Source of the DNA: Gammaproteobacteria bacterium | Lineage (GTDB): Bacteria > Gemmatimonadota > Gemmatimonadetes > Longimicrobiales > Gaopeijiaceae | Reading direction: 5' to 3' | DNA length: 64,000 nt | Assembly (NCBI GenBank): GCA_028819075.1 | Contig: JAPPMM010000038.1 | Span: 62,001-126,000 of the forward strand | The notes under the pieces: model-generated | What the model saw: only the letters and a program-made list of their open reading frames with translations | Told to the model about the DNA's origin: nothing | Database searches by the model: none | Position numbers and translations under genes: made by a program | In this document: piece after piece, positions 17,824 through 27,723 of the stretch | Numbering within the stretch: the first letter of the stretch is position 1 | How the letters are laid out: each line of letters starts with the position of its first letter

Positions 17824-18143
17824 GATCCTCTCCTCCTGGTTCCGATAGGCGCACGGGCGGAACGAGCCACACGTGCACGGGCAGAAGCACATCGTACTTC
17901 ATGGGTGGTTTCGGTGCGAGGTCCCCGCGTAAGCAGGGACAGGGGACGACCGCTTAACGTTCGCCCTGCCCACCGCCGGGCGCGACCCCGGCGGGGGTGT
18001 CGGAAGCCCCTGCGTCCGGTAACTTGCCTCCATGATGCCGGCACGCAGGATCGGCGCGAGTTTGCGCATCGCGCGCCCTCACGCGCTCGCCCCACGCTCT
18101 CCGGCCGTCCGTATTGTCCCGCGACCCCTTCAGGAAGCATCCG
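17824..18143. other. 320-bp divergent intergenic region with strong hairpin
   Basis: This region separates the tandem creatininase-like gene (minus) from the TolB/amidohydrolase gene (plus) and should carry both promoters. A perfect 8-bp GC stem lies at 17973-17980 with 17987-17994 (6-nt loop). No clear promoter hexamers or small gene were found. Confidence 0.45.
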
Positions 18144-21100
18144 ATGCACAGTTGTCGCCTTTTCCCGCTCGCCCAGGCAATTCTCCTGGCGCTCGCTTTT
18201 GCCGGCGCCTCGGCCCTCGCCCCTCAGCGTGCGCTGGCGCAGAATCCAACGTCCGCCGACGCGGAGGACGACGCCCCGGAGAACGAGGACCTTCCCCTCC
18301 CCGTCGACCGCACCGTGTCCATCGACATGACCGAAGGCAGCTGGATCTCGCTGGACGTGAGCCCCGACGGGCAGACCATCGTCTTCGACTTCCTGGGCGA
18401 CCTCTTCACCATCCCCTTCGAGGGGGGAACCGCCACCCAGCTCACGTCCGGGATGGCGTTCGACGCCCAGCCCCGTTTCTCGCCCGACGGCACGCGCATC
18501 GTGTACACCTCGGACTACGACGGGGGCCAGAACGTCTGGATCATGTCGCTGGACGGCTCCGACACGGTGCAGGTGTCGCGCGGCGCGTCGAATCGCACCG
18601 AATCGCCCGAGTGGATGCCCGACGGGGACTACGTCGTCGCGGCCATCGGTAACTTCCGGGGCGGGAATCTGCCGAAGCTGAAGATGTTCCACGTGGACGG
18701 GGGCGGCGGGATCGAGCTCGTCTCGGAGCCCGACAACATGAAGGTGACGGGGCCCGCGGTCTCGCCCGACGGACGCCACATCTGGTACGCGCGCCGCACC
18801 GGCGACTGGCAGTACAACGCGCAGTTCCCGCAGTACCAGCTCGAGGCCTACGACCGCGAGGACGGCGAGCGCTATCCGAAGTCGTCGCGCTACGGGTCCG
18901 CCGTGCGCCCCACGCTCTCGCCCGACGGGCGCTGGGTGGTATTCGGAACCCGCCACGACGACCACACCGGCCTCCTGATCCGCGACCTGGAGACGAGCGA
19001 GGAGCGCTGGCTGGCGTATCCGGTGCAGCACGACGACCAGGAGTCGCGTGCGACGCTGGACGTGCTTCCGGGCATGTCGTTCACGCCGGACTCGCGGTAC
19101 CTGGTGGTGTCCTACGGCGGCAGGATGTGGAAGCTGCCGGTCGAGGGAGGGGACGCAGAGGAGATCCCGTTCCGGGTGCAGATGGAGCTGACGCTCGGCC
19201 CGCGGGTCGACTTCGACTACCCGATCGAGGACACCCCCACCTTCACGGTGCGCCAGATTCGCGACGCGGCGCCGTCGCCCGGCGGCGAAATGCTCGCGTT
19301 CACCGCGCTCGACCGGCTGTGGGTCTCCGACGCCGACGGCTCGAACCCGAGGCGGGTCACCGACGCCGGCCGCTCCGAGCACTTCCCGGCGTGGTCACCG
19401 GACGGGGAATGGATCGCGTACTCGACGTGGGACGGCGAGGTCGGACACCTGTACAAGTCCCGCGCCGACGGCGGGGGAGACCCCGAGCGGCTGACCCGCG
19501 AGCCGGCCGCCTATTTCTCGCCGGCGTGGGGGCCCGGAGACCGGCTGGTTGCGCTCCGGGGCTTCATTCGCGCGTACGAGAGCCAGGGCGAGGCCGGTAC
19601 CCCGGGCAACGAGATCGTGCAGGTGTCGACGGAGCCCGACGATGATGACGGGGGTCCTGTGACCGTGATCGCGCCCAGCGACGGCAGGCGCGACCTCCAC
19701 TTCGTGGAAGGCGAGGAGGACCGCATCCACATGTTCCGCCCGCCCGATCTGCTGGTGTCGATTCGCTGGGACGGGAGCGACGAGAAGGAACACGTGCGCG
19801 TGCGGGGCGCCACCCTCACCGGCGCAACCCAGGGACTCGCGCCCACGACCGTGCAGATGGCGCCGCGCGGGGATCAGGCGCTGGTGGAGTTGCAGCGCCA
19901 GATCTACAGCGTGACCGTCCCGAGCATCGGCATCACGCCCACCATCAACGTGTCCAACCCGGACAACGCCGCCTTCCCGGCCCGCCAACTGACCGACATC
20001 GGCGGGGAGTTCCCGGCCTGGGGCGCCGATGGCCGCTCGGTCCACTGGTCGCTCGGCAACGCGCACTTCGTTTACGACCTGGATGCCGGCGAGGCCTTCG
20101 AGGACAGCGTGGCGGCTGCGGAGGAGGAGGAAGAAGAGGCCGAAGAGGAGGAAGCCGGGGAGGAGGCGGAAGCGGAGGCGCAGGACGAAGCGGACGACGA
20201 GTACCGCGCCGCGGAGCTCCGGGTGCTCATCGACGCGACCCGTGATATTCCCGAAGGCGTGGCCGTGCTCCGGGGCGGGCGCGCGATCACCATGAACGGC
20301 GACGAGGTCATCGAGAACGCCGACATCGTGGTGCGCAACAACCGGATCGAAGCGGTGGGCGCGACCGGGTCGGTGGTGGTTCCGGACGGCGCCATGATGA
20401 TTGACGTGTCCGGGCGCACCGTCGTGCCCGGCTACGTCGACACCCATTCTCACCTGCGCGCGCGCGACGAGCTGCACCGGACCGACGTGTGGCCCTACCT
20501 GGCCAACCTGGCCTACGGAGTGACCACCACCCGCGATCCCCAGACCGGCAACACGGAAGTCCTCTCATACGCGGACATGGTGCGCACCGGCTCGATACTC
20601 GGCCCGCGCGTCTACTCGACCGGACCGGGCGTTTTCTGGCAGGACCAGATCGACACCGCCGAAGAGGCGCACGACGTCCTGAAGCGCTACTCCGACTATT
20701 TCGACACCAAGACCATCAAGATGTATGTGGCGGCCGCGCGGAAGGGCCGCCAGCACATCATCATGGCGGCGCGCGAGCTCGGGCTCATGCCCACCACCGA
20801 GGGCTCGCTCAACATCCGGCAAAACCTGACCGAGACCCTCGATGGATATCCGGGGCTGGAGCATTCCATTCCGATCTTCCCGGTATATGACGACTACGTG
20901 CGGCTGTTCGCCGAGACCGGCCGCGTATACACGCCGACGCTGCTGGTGACGTACGGCGGTCCCTGGGCGGAGAACTACTTCTACAGCCGCGAGAACCCGC
21001 ACGACGACGCCAAGCTGCGCCGCTTCACCCCCCACGACGAGATCGACAGCCGCACCCTGCGCCGCCCGCAGTGGTTCCGCAGCGACCAGCACACCTTCTC

Positions 21101-21509
21101 GCGCCACGGTGAGTTCGTGAAGGAGCTGGTCGCGGGCGGGGGCAAGGCGGGGGTCGGCAGCCACGGACAGCTGCAGGGGCTCGGGTACCACTGGGAGCTG
21201 TGGGCGATGGCCGCCGCGGACATGGACGAGCACGACGCGCTGCGCATGGCCACCATCTTCGGGGCCGAGGCGATCGGGCTGGACCAGGACCTGGGCACCA
21301 TCGAGGCGGGCAAGCTGGCGGACCTGGTGATCCTCGAGGCCAATCCGCTCGACGATCTGCGCAACACCAACGCCATCGACCGGGTGATGCTGAACGGCCG
21401 GCTCTACGACGGCGACACGCTCGACGAACTCTACCCGCGGCAGAGGCCGCTGGCGCCGCAATGGTGGTGGGACGACGAGCCGAACGGGGTGCCGGGGGTG
21501 GGGCGGTAG
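18144..21509 (+). CDS. TolB-type propeller fused to amidohydrolase, secreted
   Basis: A 1121-residue exported protein. After a signal peptide (ending near RALAQ), residues about 50-620 contain repeated TolB/PD40 blades (SPDGQTIVFDF, FSPDGTRIVYTSD, LSPDGRWVVFGT, WSPDGEWIAYST) that form a beta-propeller. An acidic linker (about residues 655-690, almost all Glu/Ala) leads to an amidohydrolase domain (about 700-1095) with the metal-binding HxH in DTHSHLRARDE and the closing EAGKLADLVIL strand. Enzymes of this build hydrolyse amide or ester bonds, with the propeller probably gating access; the exact substrate is not known. The ATG at 18144 follows GGAAG; an earlier TTG at 18114 is less likely. Transcribed away from the creatininase/amidase pair. 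Confidence 0.9.
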   Translation: MHSCRLFPLAQAILLALAFAGASALAPQRALAQNPTSADAEDDAPENEDLPLPVDRTVSIDMTEGSWISLDVSPDGQTIVFDFLGDLFTIPFEGGTATQLTSGMAFDAQPRFSPDGTRIVYTSDYDGGQNVWIMSLDGSDTVQVSRGASNRTESPEWMPDGDYVVAAIGNFRGGNLPKLKMFHVDGGGGIELVSEPDNMKVTGPAVSPDGRHIWYARRTGDWQYNAQFPQYQLEAYDREDGERYPKSSRYGSAVRPTLSPDGRWVVFGTRHDDHTGLLIRDLETSEERWLAYPVQHDDQESRATLDVLPGMSFTPDSRYLVVSYGGRMWKLPVEGGDAEEIPFRVQMELTLGPRVDFDYPIEDTPTFTVRQIRDAAPSPGGEMLAFTALDRLWVSDADGSNPRRVTDAGRSEHFPAWSPDGEWIAYSTWDGEVGHLYKSRADGGGDPERLTREPAAYFSPAWGPGDRLVALRGFIRAYESQGEAGTPGNEIVQVSTEPDDDDGGPVTVIAPSDGRRDLHFVEGEEDRIHMFRPPDLLVSIRWDGSDEKEHVRVRGATLTGATQGLAPTTVQMAPRGDQALVELQRQIYSVTVPSIGITPTINVSNPDNAAFPARQLTDIGGEFPAWGADGRSVHWSLGNAHFVYDLDAGEAFEDSVAAAEEEEEEAEEEEAGEEAEAEAQDEADDEYRAAELRVLIDATRDIPEGVAVLRGGRAITMNGDEVIENADIVVRNNRIEAVGATGSVVVPDGAMMIDVSGRTVVPGYVDTHSHLRARDELHRTDVWPYLANLAYGVTTTRDPQTGNTEVLSYADMVRTGSILGPRVYSTGPGVFWQDQIDTAEEAHDVLKRYSDYFDTKTIKMYVAAARKGRQHIIMAARELGLMPTTEGSLNIRQNLTETLDGYPGLEHSIPIFPVYDDYVRLFAETGRVYTPTLLVTYGGPWAENYFYSRENPHDDAKLRRFTPHDEIDSRTLRRPQWFRSDQHTFSRHGEFVKELVAGGGKAGVGSHGQLQGLGYHWELWAMAAADMDEHDALRMATIFGAEAIGLDQDLGTIEAGKLADLVILEANPLDDLRNTNAIDRVMLNGRLYDGDTLDELYPRQRPLAPQWWWDDEPNGVPGVGR

Positions 21510-21572
21510 GGATTGGCGGGTCGATGAACGGCTGGAACCTCAAAACGCACGGCCGCCCCCCGGGACCGTGTC

Positions 21573-21593
21573 GCGGAGGTCTTGGGCCTCCGC
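21573..21593. terminator. 7-bp hairpin in convergent gap
   Basis: GCGGAGG at 21573-21579 pairs with CCTCCGC at 21587-21593 across a 7-nt loop, 63 nt after the stop of the propeller-amidohydrolase gene. It is one of two stems in this 197-bp convergent gap; it lacks a T-tract. Confidence 0.35.
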
Positions 21594-21654
21594 TTCCGCC
21601 ACCCTAGGAGGTGCCTGGCACCCCGCGACGGTAGGATCCCGGGAGCGGCCGTCA

Positions 21655-21680
21655 GGGTCCGTGTTGTCGCCTACGGACCC
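21655..21680. terminator. 8-bp hairpin in convergent gap
   Basis: GGGTCCGT at 21655-21662 pairs perfectly with ACGGACCC at 21673-21680 across a 10-nt loop, about 26 nt past the stop of the minus-strand membrane-protein gene. It probably ends that transcript, or both. Confidence 0.4.
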
Positions 21681-21706
21681 CGTGCCGGGTTCAGGAGCGT
21701 CCTGCG

Positions 21707-22090
21707 CTAGCCGTCGGATCCTCCACTGACCATGGCGATCGCCGCGCCCGAGGCTGCCAAGAGGATGGCGCTGCCGATGGCCGCCCCGACGAGTTCGGCG
21801 TCGATCATTCCCGCCTCGACGCTGTGCGTCACGCTCAGCAACGCGCCGTAGACGGCCCCGCCCTTCGCGCCGTCCTTGGCATCGCTCACGCCCCTCCACC
21901 CGAGCACCACCGCGAGCACCAGGCCATGGAATAGGGCGCCGAGAAGGCCGAAGACCGACATATCGGCGTGTTCGTGATGCCCGTGCGGATGGTGGCCGCC
22001 GATGAACGGCACCATGTCGAGGATGAAGTCGGCCACAACGAACGCGATGGCCGCGACGACGGAGGCTGTCACCAGTTTCTTCATGTCCAC
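21707..22090 (-). CDS. small His-rich membrane protein, unknown function
   Basis: A 127-residue protein with about four hydrophobic segments: residues 4-20, 45-65, 80-95 and 100-122. Between the first two lies a His-rich loop, GGHHPHGHHEHADMS, that probably faces the periplasm and could bind a metal. I recognise no named family, though similar small proteins with a conserved first helix (VVADFILDMVPF) occur as uncharacterised membrane proteins. The start is either GTG at 22090 or ATG at 22084; GGGAGAG stands 5 nt or 11 nt upstream. It appears to be a single-gene unit facing the propeller-amidohydrolase gene. Confidence 0.65.
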   Translation of the reverse strand: MDMKKLVTASVVAAIAFVVADFILDMVPFIGGHHPHGHHEHADMSVFGLLGALFHGLVLAVVLGWRGVSDAKDGAKGGAVYGALLSVTHSVEAGMIDAELVGAAIGSAILLAASGAAIAMVSGGSDG

Positions 22091-22300
22091 AGTATCTCTC
22101 CCTGTTGGAGTGGACGGAGGGTGGCGGCAACGGGTGCAACGTGGGAACGAAAACGTGTCCCCGCAAGTATGAGCAAGGTTTGGCGATGATTTCGGGCTGC
22201 GATTTCTCCGGTCCCCGTCGCAGTTTCTCGCCCGTTCACGGCCCGTCAGGAGAGGGAGTTTTGCCTGCCGGCGGGGGGCCGGGGCGTGGATTGCGCGTGC

Positions 22301-22894
22301 CTATCCCTTGCGCTTCTCCACCCAGCGCATCAGGGGGATCACCTTCCCGCTGGCGCTGGACTCGATGAGGATGCCCAGGCGGCGCAGGCGGGTCTCCTCC
22401 TTCTTGGCGCTTACCACCCAGCGCGCCACCTGCTTGCGGTAGGAAGGGCGCGCGTTGCGGAAGTACTTCCAGGCTGCCGGCTCGGCCCTGATCCGGCTCT
22501 CGTACTCGGGTGGCAGCGCGGCGACATCCGGTTCGTACGCTGCCCTGTCCTTGCTCTTGTCGCGCCTTTCGTAGGCGGCCAGCCCCGGTTCGGCCACGAC
22601 TCCCTGCGCGAGCAGTTGCTTCATGCGCCCCAGGTTGCGGGCGCTCCACTGGCTGCGGCGTCGGCGCGGGGTGAAGCGGATCTTGTAGGCCTTGTCGTCG
22701 ACGGAGCGTTTCAGGCCGTCGATCCATCCGAAGCAGAGGGCGGCATCCACGGATTCGCCGACGGTGACGCTGGGGAGCTTCGTGGCCTTCTTGTAGTACC
22801 CGACCCACATCACGTCAACCATGTCGTGGTTGGCCTCGAACCAGGCGCGCAGGTCCCCGGGTGTGGGAAAGAAGTGAGGAGTGGTGTCTTCCAT
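22301..22894 (-). CDS. YdeI/OmpD-associated (OmdA) family protein
   Basis: A 197-residue cytoplasmic protein of the YdeI/OmdA family (bacteriocin-protection-like). Seen: the N-terminal module with DLRAWFEANHD, VDVMWVGYYKK and ALCFGWIDGLKR, then the basic KIRFTPRRRRSQWSARN segment, and the C-terminal OmdA helical part with AWKYFRNARPSYRKQVARWV. The biochemical role of the family is not established; some members affect resistance to antimicrobial peptides. The gene is preceded by an AT-rich repeat region (22909-22938), probably its promoter. Confidence 0.88.
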   Translation of the reverse strand: MEDTTPHFFPTPGDLRAWFEANHDMVDVMWVGYYKKATKLPSVTVGESVDAALCFGWIDGLKRSVDDKAYKIRFTPRRRRSQWSARNLGRMKQLLAQGVVAEPGLAAYERRDKSKDRAAYEPDVAALPPEYESRIRAEPAAWKYFRNARPSYRKQVARWVVSAKKEETRLRRLGILIESSASGKVIPLMRWVEKRKG

Positions 22895-22908
22895 GGCGGG
22901 AGCGACTG

Positions 22909-22938
22909 ATTACGTAATTTGCGTATTTTGTGTAATCT
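22909..22938. repeat. three 9-bp tandem repeats with 10-bp palindrome, likely YdeI promoter region
   Basis: Positions 22912-22938 hold three adjacent 9-mers of the form RYGTAWTYT (ACGTAATTT, GCGTATTTT, GTGTAATCT). The first overlaps the perfect palindrome ATTACGTAAT at 22909-22918. The stretch is far more AT-rich than its surroundings and lies in the 44-bp gap between the GMC oxidoreductase stop and the YdeI-family start, both on the minus strand. It could be a promoter with an operator, or a degenerate iteron. Confidence 0.5.
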
Positions 22939-24636
22939 CTAGATTTCGCCCCGGCGCGAGGCCCACACGGCGTAGTGACTCGTGCGGGCTGCGAGCGCCA
23001 TGTAGGTCAGCGACGGGTTCTGGCATCCGGACGAGGTCATCGCCGCTCCGTCGATGACGAAGAGGTTGGGTACGTCCCACGCCTGGTTGAAGCCGTTCAG
23101 CACCGAGGTGGCCGGGTCGCGGCCCATGCGCGCGGTTCCCATTTCGTGGATGGCCAACCCCGGAGGAGAGATGACCGGCTGGGGCCTGACGTCCCGACCG
23201 CCGGCCGCCTCCAGCATTTCGGCGGCCTGGTCGACGGCCTCGCGCATCATCGCGCGCTCGTTCCCGCTCCACTCGCAGCGGATGCGGAGCGTGGGGATGC
23301 CCCAGGCGTCGACCTGCTCCGGGTCGAGGGCCACATGGTTCTCCTCCCGCGGGAGGCACTCGCCGAAGGCGTGCAGCCGGAACTGCCAGGGTCCCGGGCG
23401 CATGAGCTCGCGCTTGAAGTCGGCTCCGAAGCCCGGCATGGAGACCCCGCGTCCCCATCCCACCCGCTCCGCCGCGCCCTGGAACCCGTAGCCGCGCACG
23501 AAATCGGAGGATGGCTCGGTGACGTTGGCGAAACGCGCGATGTAGATGCCGTTGGGACGCCGGCCGCGCGTGGTGCGATCCTCCCAGCCGTCGAAGACGG
23601 CCGTCGTGTCGTCGCACATGGCGTGGTCCATGAGGTACTTGCCGAGCACGCCGCTCGAGTTGGCCAGGCCTTCGGGGAAGTCGGACGACGTCGAGTTGAG
23701 CAGGATGCGTGTCGATTCCAGGGCCGAAGCTCCGAGGAAGACGGTGCGGGCGTGGAACTCAAGCTGTTCGTGGCTCTCGCGGTCGATGACGCGCACGCCG
23801 GTTACCCGTCCCCGCTGCGGGTCCCAGATGACGCTGGGCACCACGCTGTTGGGGCGGAGGGTCAGGCGGCCGGTCGCCTCCGCCGCGGGCAGGGTCGCGT
23901 TGATGGAGCTGAAGTAGCTGCGGGTGCGGCAGCCGCGGTGGCAGGGACCGCAGTAGTGGCAGGCGCGGCGGCCCTTGTGGTCGCGTGTGAGCACTGCGGT
24001 ACGGCCGATGGTCATGCGCCGGGTGCCGCCGAACGCGCTCTCGATCGAGTCGCGCATGTGCTCCTCGACGCACGACATCGGCATGGGCGGCAGGAAGACC
24101 CCGTCCGGCACCTGGGCCAGCCCCTCGGCCTGTCCACTGATGCCGACAAAGGCCTCGACGTGGTCGTACCAGGGTGCGATGTCGGCGTAGCGGATGGGCC
24201 AGTCGATGCCGTGGCCATCGCGGGCGTTGGCCTCGAAGTCGAGGTCGCTCAGCCGGTAGCACTGGCGCGCCCACATGATCGAGCGGCCTCCCACCTGGCG
24301 CCCGCGGATCCAGAGGAAGGGCTCCTCCGAGTCGCTGGTGTAGGGGTGCTCGTTGTCGTTGACGAAGAACTTGCGCGCCACTTCGTCGCAGGCGTAGCAC
24401 TGGCTCTGGATGGGCTGGTCGGCGGCCAAGGCCTTGCGGTCGTTCCAGCCCCGGTAGGGCATCTCCGACGGGCGGGTGTGCTCGGCGTAGTCCCGTTCGG
24501 GCACGATCGCGGGCCCGGCTTCGAGGACCAGGACGGTCGCGCCCAGCTCGGTGAGCTCCTTGGCCGCCCAGCCCCCGGACATCCCCGAGCCGACGACGAT
24601 GGCGTCGTATTCCTGGCGCCTGCGGCGGACGTTCAT
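22939..24636 (-). CDS. GMC-family oxidoreductase, large subunit of sugar/alcohol dehydrogenase type
   Basis: A 565-residue FAD-dependent oxidoreductase. Near the N-terminus is the FAD-binding GxGxxG (VVGSGMSGGWAAKEL); the middle carries a Cys cluster (CHYCGPCHRGC) typical of the gluconate-2-dehydrogenase-like branch; the C-terminus has the GMC_oxred_C catalytic region with HEMGTARMG and CQNPSLTYMALAAR. It oxidises a hydroxyl group of a sugar, polyol or similar compound and passes electrons to a cytochrome or other carrier. The ATG at 24636 overlaps the stop of the small-subunit gene as ATGA, so the two subunits are translationally coupled. The protein itself has no signal; it probably travels by Tat with its partner. 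Confidence 0.92.
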   Translation of the reverse strand: MNVRRRRQEYDAIVVGSGMSGGWAAKELTELGATVLVLEAGPAIVPERDYAEHTRPSEMPYRGWNDRKALAADQPIQSQCYACDEVARKFFVNDNEHPYTSDSEEPFLWIRGRQVGGRSIMWARQCYRLSDLDFEANARDGHGIDWPIRYADIAPWYDHVEAFVGISGQAEGLAQVPDGVFLPPMPMSCVEEHMRDSIESAFGGTRRMTIGRTAVLTRDHKGRRACHYCGPCHRGCRTRSYFSSINATLPAAEATGRLTLRPNSVVPSVIWDPQRGRVTGVRVIDRESHEQLEFHARTVFLGASALESTRILLNSTSSDFPEGLANSSGVLGKYLMDHAMCDDTTAVFDGWEDRTTRGRRPNGIYIARFANVTEPSSDFVRGYGFQGAAERVGWGRGVSMPGFGADFKRELMRPGPWQFRLHAFGECLPREENHVALDPEQVDAWGIPTLRIRCEWSGNERAMMREAVDQAAEMLEAAGGRDVRPQPVISPPGLAIHEMGTARMGRDPATSVLNGFNQAWDVPNLFVIDGAAMTSSGCQNPSLTYMALAARTSHYAVWASRRGEI

Positions 24637-25244
24637 GGGCCCCGTTCCGCCGCGGTCAGCGGGGCGCACCCCTCGAAGGCCGGGAAGGTGGTGCGGTAAC
24701 CGATGGCCTCCAGGCCGACCTCCGAGGTGAAGTACGCGGTCAGGGTGAACCGCTTCACGTCGTGGAAGAAGTGCTGCGTCTCGTCCGAATCGGGGTCGTC
24801 GCGGAGGCGGGTCAGCTCGGCGTCGAGGTCGCCCACCAGGGCGGCCTGCTGGGTCGCGGTGCAGTCCGCGAAGTCGCGTCCGAAGCGGTCGCGGGCCGAC
24901 GGATTCACGGTGTCAAGGCCGGCGAGGAAACGGTCGCGGTCGTCGTCGTCCAGCCACCCATCCACCAGGGCGGCCACGAATTCCGTCACCCCGGCCTCCG
25001 ATGCACCCGGGGTGTCGGTCGCGGGGATGATCGCCTCGGCGATGGCGGCCATGGAGCGCGCGCGGGGTGGGGTGAGGAGGCTCGCGGCCACTTGTGGCGC
25101 AGCCTCGTTCGTCCCCACGGGCGACCCGGCGGAGGCGCGCACCCGGTCGGCCCAGGCGACCAGCTCCGCAAAGGCGCCTTCCGGCGCGAGCAGGGGACCG
25201 CCCACGATCCCGCCGAGCACGCCGATGGCCCGCCTTCGCTTCAT
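24633..25244 (-). CDS. gluconate 2-dehydrogenase subunit 3-like protein with Tat-type signal
   Basis: A 203-residue protein with an N-terminal basic/hydrophobic leader (MKRRRAIGVLGGIVGG) resembling a Tat signal. The mature part matches the subunit-3 family that partners GMC oxidoreductases (MAAIAEAIIPATDTPGASEAGV, FVAALVDGWL, DRDRFLAGLDTVN, and an acidic, His-containing end). It likely escorts the FAD subunit through the Tat pathway and stabilises it. It is the first gene of a two-gene operon with the large subunit (4-nt overlap) and is divergent from the isomerase-like gene with only 75 bp between the starts. Confidence 0.88.
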   Translation of the reverse strand: MKRRRAIGVLGGIVGGPLLAPEGAFAELVAWADRVRASAGSPVGTNEAAPQVAASLLTPPRARSMAAIAEAIIPATDTPGASEAGVTEFVAALVDGWLDDDDRDRFLAGLDTVNPSARDRFGRDFADCTATQQAALVGDLDAELTRLRDDPDSDETQHFFHDVKRFTLTAYFTSEVGLEAIGYRTTFPAFEGCAPLTAAERGP

Positions 25245-25319
25245 GGGTTACCGTTTCCGCCGCCTGACGCGGCCGTGTCGGGACGAGGTTTCTCCGAACG
25301 AATTGGAGGCTTGGGAACG

Positions 25320-26192
<873 letters not shown>

Positions 26193-26315
26193 GCGGAACG
26201 AGAACGTAGCCCTGGGGATGGAAGCGGTCGGGGCTCTCGTCTCGTCGAGGCGGCCATCCTCTATGAGGGAGTAGATTGCCCCATGGCCATCGATCACTTG
26301 GGCAAGGAGAACAGC

Positions 26316-26636
26316 ATGGCCAAGTACATGTTCCGAACCAGCTATACGCGATCCGGCCTGGAGGGGCTGCTCGCCGAGGGGGGCAGCGGCCGCGAGGCTG
26401 CCCTGCGTCAGACCGTCGAGAGCGTTGGCGGAAGTCTGGAGGGGTTCTACTACGCCTTCGGCGACACGGACCTCATTCTGATCGTCGACCTTCCCGACGA
26501 GGCGGCCGCGACGGCGCTCTCGCTCAACATCGCCGCCGCGGGTGCGCTCACGGTGTCCGTGACCGTTCTGCTAACCCCGGAGACCGTGGACAAAGCGGTA
26601 GGCCAGTCCGTGTCGTACCGGTTGCCGGGGGCCTGA
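26316..26636 (+). CDS. GYD-domain protein
   Basis: A 106-residue cytoplasmic protein of the GYD family, a small alpha/beta ferredoxin-like fold: MAKYMFRTSYTRSGLEGLL, then SVGGSLEGFYYAFGDTDL and LIVDLPDEAAATALSLNI, followed by TVSVTVLLTPE. The family name comes from a conserved Gly-Tyr-Asp-like stretch; here it reads AFGDTD. No enzymatic role is established. The ATG at 26316 is preceded by AAGGAG; an ATG 33 nt upstream is less well placed. It appears to be monocistronic. Confidence 0.88.
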   Translation: MAKYMFRTSYTRSGLEGLLAEGGSGREAALRQTVESVGGSLEGFYYAFGDTDLILIVDLPDEAAATALSLNIAAAGALTVSVTVLLTPETVDKAVGQSVSYRLPGA

Positions 26637-26664
26637 GGTTGCGGAAAGCAGGCGCCGTGGCCTG

Positions 26665-27723
26665 TTAGTACATCCGCTCGCTCCGGAAGACGTTGCGCAT
26701 GTCGCCCAGGCGTCCGTCCAGGTAGCAGCGGAGGTTGTGGCGGAAGATGTCGGTGATCTTCCGGTTCTCGCTTGCGGCGTTCGCAGAGGAGTGGGGGCTG
26801 ACGATCACGTTGGGCATGTCCCAGAAGGGGCTGTCGGGCGGGAGCGGCTCATCCGCGAACACGTCGAGGCCGGCGAGGGCGATACGTCCGTCGCCCAAAG
26901 CCTCGAGGAGGGCTGGCTCGTCCACGACTCCGCCCCGCGCCACGTTGACCAGCACCGCACCCGGCTTGAGCGCCCGCAACGCGGCGTCGTCGATGAGCCT
27001 GTCGGTCTCCGGCGTGTGGGGGACGCTGAGGACCAGCGCGTCGGTTTCCGCCAGCATCTCGTGCATGGCGTCGTTCGGATGGAGCGCGTCCACGCCAAGC
27101 TCTGCGGCTGAGCGGCGCGATCCCGGGCTGGCCAGCGCCACGATCCTCATCCCGAAGCTTCGGCCGACCCGCGCCACCTGGCGGCCGACTTCCCCCGCTC
27201 CGATGGTGGCAAGCGTCCTGCCCTCCAGCTCCTCTCCGCAGAAACGTTCCCACAGGTGCCGGCGTTGGAGGTCGGCGAGATGCGCGAACTTGCGCACGTG
27301 TGCGAGCAGGATCAGGAAGACGAACTCCGCCAGCGGGCCGCCGTGCACGCCGCGCGCGGTCGTGATGAGCAGATCCGAGTCCAGGAGGCCCAACGCTTCG
27401 ACCGTGCGGCCCACACCTGAACTGGTCCCCTGGATCCAGCGCACGTTGGGCGCGTATGCGAGCCCCCCGCTGCCGTCCGGATTGCGTGGCGGGAAGTCCC
27501 AGAGGATGTCGGCGCGCCCGAGATGCGCCCGCCAGCGAGCCTGCTGTTCCGGTGTGCGGCGGAAGTCGGCCGGACCGGTGTGGTCGGCTTCGTAGCGTTT
27601 GGGGGGAAGGACATCCGGGTCATGGACGACTTCGAGCCGCTCGGGGTCGACGGCGCGGATGCGCTCCACCTGTTCGGGCTCGAGCGGGCTGGCGATGAAG
27701 ATGTTGAGGCGGTTCCGAGTCAT
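26665..27723 (-). CDS. D-2-hydroxyacid dehydrogenase (NAD-dependent)
   Basis: A 352-residue cytoplasmic oxidoreductase of the D-isomer-specific 2-hydroxyacid dehydrogenase family. Seen: nucleotide-binding GAGEVGRQVARVGRSFGM, the second signature around VNVARGGVVDEPALLEAL that contains the catalytic Arg, an acidic catalytic segment DVFADEPLPPDSP, and the catalytic His in VSPHSSANAA. It would interconvert a 2-keto acid and a D-2-hydroxy acid; the substrate cannot be fixed. The ATG at 27723 starts the conserved part (MTRNRLNIFIAS); the longer frame up to 27825 adds a low-complexity leader. Convergent with the GYD gene. Confidence 0.9.
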   Translation of the reverse strand: MTRNRLNIFIASPLEPEQVERIRAVDPERLEVVHDPDVLPPKRYEADHTGPADFRRTPEQQARWRAHLGRADILWDFPPRNPDGSGGLAYAPNVRWIQGTSSGVGRTVEALGLLDSDLLITTARGVHGGPLAEFVFLILLAHVRKFAHLADLQRRHLWERFCGEELEGRTLATIGAGEVGRQVARVGRSFGMRIVALASPGSRRSAAELGVDALHPNDAMHEMLAETDALVLSVPHTPETDRLIDDAALRALKPGAVLVNVARGGVVDEPALLEALGDGRIALAGLDVFADEPLPPDSPFWDMPNVIVSPHSSANAASENRKITDIFRHNLRCYLDGRLGDMRNVFRSERMY

